Assembly (NCBI GenBank): GCA_002493625.1
Contig: DKZK01000019.1
Span: forward strand, 3,946 to 33,607
Source: Lachnospiraceae bacterium UBA7076
GTDB taxonomy: Bacteria; Bacillota; Clostridia; Lachnospirales; Lachnospiraceae
Length of the DNA stretch: 29,662 bases
Reading direction: 5' to 3'
The notes beneath the pieces are model-generated. The model was not told where the DNA came from and searched no databases. It saw nothing but the letters and a program-made list of their open reading frames with translations. The position numbers and the translations under genes are program-made. Every line of letters begins with the position of its first letter. Position 1 is the stretch's first letter. Shown here piece after piece: positions 25,655 through 29,662 of this stretch.

Positions 25655-26354
25655 ATACCATATTCAATAACAGGGGGGCGCAAATCACGGTAAGTATTCC
25701 CGATACAGCCACGGCAAGCCCGCTCATGGCGCCCTCCGTCTCACCCATTTCCACGGCCTTTGCCGTACCTAAAACATGTGATGAGCTTCCTATTGCGATT
25801 CCCTTTGCCACAGGATGATTTATTTTAAATACTCTGCACACAACATCCGCAATGACATTTCCCACAATTCCCGTTATGCATATAAGGGCTACCGTAATAT
25901 TTTCAATTCCTCCGGTCTCCGATGACACAACCATTCCGATAGCTGTTGTAACAGACCGTGGAATAATAGTTGCAAATATGGTTTCATCAAGAGTAAACAA
26001 TATACATATAAGCCATATAGTAAACGCATTAGCGATTATACCTGACATTATTCCTAAAAAAATTGCAGCAGCGTTTTCCCTGAGCAATTTTAGCTTTTCA
26101 TAAAGAGGTACGGCAAGACATACGGTTGCAGGCGTAAGCAGATAGGACAAATACTTTGCGCCGTTCATATAGCTGTCATAGGAAATATCAAATATTTTCA
26201 AAACAGCTATAACAAGCAGAAAACCGATTAAAATGGGATTGGCAATCGCAAGCCTTGTCCTCTCCCTTATAAACACGCCTGCAAAATAGCAGATAATGCT
26301 TATTCCCAATCCGAAAAATAACGAATCTGAAATTATGTCAACCAATCTATCCAT
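25650..26354 (-). CDS. lrgB: LrgB/CidB family membrane protein
   Basis: The 234-residue membrane protein belongs to the LrgB/CidB/YohK family, linked to control of murein hydrolases, autolysis and, in some bacteria, pyruvate transport. It has about seven hydrophobic helices. Diagnostic segments are PRSVTTAIGM (133-142), the conserved GNVIADVV and the C-terminal GSSSHVLGTAKAVEMGETEGAMSG (residues 190-213, unbroken in the family). The start at 26354 has GGGAGAG upstream; a longer start ten codons earlier lacks this. It lies 94 bp after lrgA. The last codons run into the tandem GC-rich repeat, whose first bases form the final VY and stop. Confidence 0.94.
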   Translation of the reverse strand: MDRLVDIISDSLFFGLGISIICYFAGVFIRERTRLAIANPILIGFLLVIAVLKIFDISYDSYMNGAKYLSYLLTPATVCLAVPLYEKLKLLRENAAAIFLGIMSGIIANAFTIWLICILFTLDETIFATIIPRSVTTAIGMVVSSETGGIENITVALICITGIVGNVIADVVCRVFKINHPVAKGIAIGSSSHVLGTAKAVEMGETEGAMSGLAVAVSGILTVICAPLLLNMVY

Positions 26355-26448
26355 ATGCTCTCCCACGAAATTCTTTCCACACACTCTTTTTTCTAATATA
26401 TTATCATGCCTGAATATACTTTATCATTTTTAATTTATAATTTTAAAT

Positions 26449-26841
26449 TTATCGTTTTTTGTTTTTCTTTTTGTTTTCTCTCTGATTTTTTCTTTTTTCC
26501 CGGCTCATAATTATCCGCTGTGTAACACGCCCCGACACAACCATAACGGAAATGGTTCCCACAGTACATAATATGGCGGCAGGGACGAGTATGCTCTGCA
26601 TAACATGCCAGCTTTCCATAAGTCCTACGGATGCAGGTATAAACATAACCGGCATGACATCCAGCAAAAACGTGCTCACATCATTTACCTGCTCCACCCT
26701 GATAATTCCCGTCATAAGCGCAAGCAGCATAAGGGCAAGCCCATAAATACTTGCAGGCACGGAAAAAGGGAGGAACTCTTTTAAGAGCTCCCCCGCAAAT
26801 GAAATCATTATAATAATTGAAAACTGTTTCACATAACGCAT
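26449..26841 (-). CDS. lrgA: LrgA/CidA family holin-like protein
   Basis: This 130-residue protein with four membrane helices (about 8-25, 30-48, 60-82 and 85-107) is the partner of LrgB. Family features are FAGELLKEFLPFSVPASIYG (15-34), the helix after VEQVNDVSTFLLDVMPVMFIPA, and SVGLM. The last about 18 residues are extremely basic (Lys, Arg, Asn) and should lie in the cytoplasm. It starts only six bases after the ABC transporter stop, so the two are probably co-transcribed. Confidence 0.93.
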   Translation of the reverse strand: MRYVKQFSIIIMISFAGELLKEFLPFSVPASIYGLALMLLALMTGIIRVEQVNDVSTFLLDVMPVMFIPASVGLMESWHVMQSILVPAAILCTVGTISVMVVSGRVTQRIIMSREKRKNQRENKKKNKKR

Positions 26842-26847
26842 AACGCC

Positions 26848-29547
26848 TTATTCACTCCTAAGCGCCTCAACAGGGTCCTTCTTTGACGCAACCCTTGACG
26901 GAAGCAGCCCCGCTATCATCGTAAGCACGACGCTTATAACAATGAGGATAACTGCCCCTGCCACCGGAAGCTTTGCAACATTCTTCAAATCTGAAAAATG
27001 CTCAATTATTTTGTTTACAGGGATATTCAGTAATATTGTAACTATTATGCCCAGAAGTCCTGCAACAAATCCCACAATTATTGTCTCCGCATTAAACACT
27101 CTTGATATATCCTTCTTTGAAGCGCCGATGCTTCGCAGTATACCTATCTCCTTCGTTCTCTCAAGAACGGAAATGTATGTGATAATTCCAATCATGATGG
27201 AGGAAACAACAAGTGATATCGCCACAAACGCCATAAGCACATAAGAAATGCTGTTTATAATGGAGCTGATGGAACTCATCATCGTTCCGACCATGTCGGT
27301 GTATGTAATCTCCTTTTCCTCCTCGCCTGCATCCATAACCGATTGATTATACTCATCTATTATATCCATAATCAGTTCCTTGGACTCGAAATCAATCGGG
27401 TACACGCTTATAACCATAGGGTCATCCTCAAATGCGATTCCCAACGATATAAGATTTTCCTCATAGGTTGCGTCCTCAACGGTCTTTAAATCAGTCAGTG
27501 ACATGCCGGACATCATATCTGCCGTTGACTGCTCCATGGCATCTATCATGGCGGCAATTTCCTCCGGCGACATATTTGACATCATCATGGCAAGCTCCTC
27601 GTTGGACATGTCGGCAATACCCATCTGCTCGTACATTTCCTGGGAGGATTCCTCTGCCTCCTCCATAGCCGCCTCATTTAAATCCGTTCCAAATTCATAG
27701 CCCGTAAATACATTTATATCAGGATTTTCAAGCTGCTCCTTGCCTACTTCGCTTTCCTTAGCCTGTGCCATCAGGTAGTCAACCAAATCCTTACGGTAGC
27801 CTATGGTTGTATTAATGGAATGTACCGTTGCCCTGTCACTCGGACGCACTATGGCGGTTATTTTAACCTCAACTCCGTTTTCTATCTTTTCACGCATATA
27901 TTTTGCGTCATCGCTCTTATTGACATAACAGCCCGCCGCTTCATCATAAGCGTAAAAATCGGAGGAAGGAATAACCTTATATCTCACATTCAAGAGCTCC
28001 TCATATGTATATGACGTACTCTCAAATTCCTTTGTGCCGCCCATGATAGACGCCGTAACCATCTCCTGAAGCTCGGAAACGTCACGAAGTCCTAACGCAT
28101 AAAGCTCATAATCCGTTATCTCATTATACTCTGAAACAACAAGCACTACCTCATCATAGCTGTCCGGCCACTCACCTGCAATCACATCATACTGGTTTTC
28201 AAGCATTTCCTGATTGCCAATCATCTGCGACCATAAATTCATAGACATGTTTCCGGAGCCTACGCCCATTGACGCCATATCCGAAAACGATCCCATTCCT
28301 ATACTGTCAAGAACCGTGCAGGGATTTGACTGAAAAATCTCATTATTATCCTTAATCTGATATGCATTAACCTCTATGCCATAGGTATATTTAATATCGG
28401 AGGTATAATCCTTAATTTTTTGTCCATCCCCCTCCTCTATGAACTTCTTAAAGGATTTCATGTCATTGACCTTAACCTCTCCCATGAGAGTGTTAATGTA
28501 GTTGCCCACAAAATCATTGGAATATACTTTGTCCATGTCATGCTTTTGTTCGTTCGGCTGTACATTTCCCATCATGGCAGTCATCATTGCGGAGCTGTCA
28601 ACGGTTTCATCCGTTATCTCAAGAGGATATGTGGACAACGTATCCTCCTCCACCCCCTTAATGTAATTCCGGAAGCCGTCGGACAATGACAAAATAAGTG
28701 CAATGCCTATGATGCCGATACTTCCTGCAAAGGCGGTAAGGATTGTTCTTCCCTTCTTTGTAAGAAGATTGTTAAAGCTTAGGTTAAGCGCGGTAAAATA
28801 TGACATTCTCTTATGCTTTAAGCTCTTATGGTCAAGCTCCTCATACTGCTCCTTTTCAATTTCCTCATCTGTATATGGGGCTGAATCATCTATTACCTCT
28901 CCGTCAAGAAGCTTTACTATTCTTGTGGAATATTTATTTGCAATGTCAGGGTTATGGGTAACCATAATGACAAGCCTGTCCTTGGCTATCTCCTTTAAAA
29001 GCTCCATAATCTGCACGCTTGTCTCCGTGTCAAGCGCTCCTGTAGGCTCATCTGCAAGAAGTATTTCAGGGTCGTTGATAAGCGCTCTTGCAATGGCAAC
29101 CCTCTGCATCTGTCCGCCTGACATCTGATTTGGCTTTTTTCTCATCTGGTCCCCAAGACCAACCTTCTCAAGAACCTCCTTTGCCCGCCTCCTTCTGTCT
29201 GCCTTTGATACGCCTGAAAGCGTTAATGCAAGCTCAACATTTTGCAGTACGGTCTGATGCATAATCAGGTTGTAGCTTTGAAACACAAATCCAATGGAAT
29301 GATTTCTGTACGCATCCCAATCCCTGTCCTTATATTTTTTAGTGGATTTCCCTTTTATAACAAGATCACCGCTGGTATACTGGTCAAGTCCTCCCACAAT
29401 ATTAAGGAGTGTTGTCTTTCCGCAGCCGGATTGTCCAAGTATTGAAACAAATTCATTAGGACGAAAGTTTATGCTCACGCCCTTAAGAGCATGAACCTCG
29501 GTATCACCCGTTGTATACGTCTTTACAATGTTCTTCAGCTGTAACAT
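26848..29547 (-). CDS. Fused ABC ATPase / FtsX-type permease (MacB-like)
   Basis: The 899-residue protein joins an ABC ATPase to a MacB/FtsX-type permease. ATPase motifs are Walker A GQSGCGKTT at 38-46, signature SGGQMQR at 143-149, Walker B ILLADEP at 162-168 and His198. The first membrane helix is near 268-290. A large extracytoplasmic domain (about 291-760) follows, then three helices near 768-792, 820-845 and 861-885, with the FtsX sequence ERTKEIGILRSIGASKKDI in between. Such proteins act as dimers in efflux of peptides or antibiotics, or as mechanotransmitters. Residues 628-682 carry 13 methionines. The ATG at 29547 was chosen for GGAGG; the next gene is lrgA. Confidence 0.93.
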   Translation of the reverse strand: MLQLKNIVKTYTTGDTEVHALKGVSINFRPNEFVSILGQSGCGKTTLLNIVGGLDQYTSGDLVIKGKSTKKYKDRDWDAYRNHSIGFVFQSYNLIMHQTVLQNVELALTLSGVSKADRRRRAKEVLEKVGLGDQMRKKPNQMSGGQMQRVAIARALINDPEILLADEPTGALDTETSVQIMELLKEIAKDRLVIMVTHNPDIANKYSTRIVKLLDGEVIDDSAPYTDEEIEKEQYEELDHKSLKHKRMSYFTALNLSFNNLLTKKGRTILTAFAGSIGIIGIALILSLSDGFRNYIKGVEEDTLSTYPLEITDETVDSSAMMTAMMGNVQPNEQKHDMDKVYSNDFVGNYINTLMGEVKVNDMKSFKKFIEEGDGQKIKDYTSDIKYTYGIEVNAYQIKDNNEIFQSNPCTVLDSIGMGSFSDMASMGVGSGNMSMNLWSQMIGNQEMLENQYDVIAGEWPDSYDEVVLVVSEYNEITDYELYALGLRDVSELQEMVTASIMGGTKEFESTSYTYEELLNVRYKVIPSSDFYAYDEAAGCYVNKSDDAKYMREKIENGVEVKITAIVRPSDRATVHSINTTIGYRKDLVDYLMAQAKESEVGKEQLENPDINVFTGYEFGTDLNEAAMEEAEESSQEMYEQMGIADMSNEELAMMMSNMSPEEIAAMIDAMEQSTADMMSGMSLTDLKTVEDATYEENLISLGIAFEDDPMVISVYPIDFESKELIMDIIDEYNQSVMDAGEEEKEITYTDMVGTMMSSISSIINSISYVLMAFVAISLVVSSIMIGIITYISVLERTKEIGILRSIGASKKDISRVFNAETIIVGFVAGLLGIIVTILLNIPVNKIIEHFSDLKNVAKLPVAGAVILIVISVVLTMIAGLLPSRVASKKDPVEALRSE

Positions 29548-29583
29548 TATATCCTCCAATTCAACATTTCGGATGCCGCAGAG

Positions 29584-29662
29584 CTGCCGCAATAAGGATT
29601 TGTTTTCTTAGTAATCTGCATTTTTAACAAAGGAGAGCGGAAGTTAAGTAACACGTTGGAGC
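29584..29662 (-). repeat. Dispersed ~80-bp repeat, copy 3 (right contig end)
   Basis: This is the reverse complement of the unit in copies 1 and 2, one base shorter, with the end heptamer changed to GCGGCAG. It stops at the last base of the contig at the same unit position where copy 1 begins. It lies 37 bp upstream of the ABC transporter start, so that gene's leader or promoter overlaps or adjoins the repeat. I could not find a convincing promoter inside it. Confidence 0.9.

Noticed and set aside
1..29662. Whole window as a transposon with 80-bp terminal inverted repeats
   Set aside because: It contains core genes (dnaB, rplI, valS, gdpP) and no transposase, and a third repeat copy lies inside. 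An assembly break at repeats fits better.
29584..29662. Promoter inside repeat copy 3 for the ABC gene
   Set aside because: No pair of -35 and -10 hexamers with acceptable spacing was found.

Overview
The window looks like one contig from a low-to-mid GC, spore-forming Firmicute, most likely a gut Lachnospiraceae. The reasons are the AGGAGG-type ribosome binding sites, an SpmA homologue, a GdpP-type c-di-AMP phosphodiesterase, and a four-gene module of Lachnospiraceae-type proteins of unknown function (DUF5717-like and DUF5716-like). I call 21 protein genes; 20 are on the minus strand. I see no rRNA, tRNA, CRISPR array, insertion sequence or phage gene.

Region 1 (177-13840, minus): one long co-directional series, read from 13840 downwards. 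It begins with a large solenoid protein (DUF5717-like), a degenerate Hsp70/actin-fold protein, a TPR-like protein and a two-TM coiled-coil membrane protein. Two of these junctions are TAATG overlaps, so the proteins are probably made together as one assembly. The housekeeping genes valS, gdpP, rplI and dnaB follow without an obvious break. A 10-bp inverted repeat sits between gdpP and rplI.

Region 2 (13841-15084): a divergent intergenic region holds a strong extended -10 promoter for the only plus-strand gene, a HisC/CobD-like PLP aminotransferase.

Region 3 (15100-24558, minus): a surface-glycan operon with its own sigma-A-like promoter and an overlapping dyad. It encodes a GtrB-like polyprenyl-phosphate glycosyltransferase, four other GT2 enzymes, one GT4 enzyme, a Wzx/TuaB-type flippase and a DUF2142 membrane protein. 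The last gene meets the aminotransferase tail to tail with 15 bp between them, and each gene appears to carry the other's transcription terminator inside its coding sequence.

Region 4 (24568-29662): spmA without spmB, lrgB, lrgA and a fused ABC ATPase/FtsX-type permease, all minus. The spacers carry repeats: an about 80-bp dispersed repeat (three copies, two of them exactly at the contig ends and one inside with a 17-bp perfect hairpin), two tandem copies of a different GC-rich 80-bp unit touching the end of lrgB, and short inverted repeats. The dispersed repeats probably explain why the assembly stopped at both ends.

The best candidate for an undescribed system is the 6832-13840 module. The most concrete unannotated signals are the reciprocal embedded terminators, the repeat family, and the operator-like dyad at the glycan promoter.
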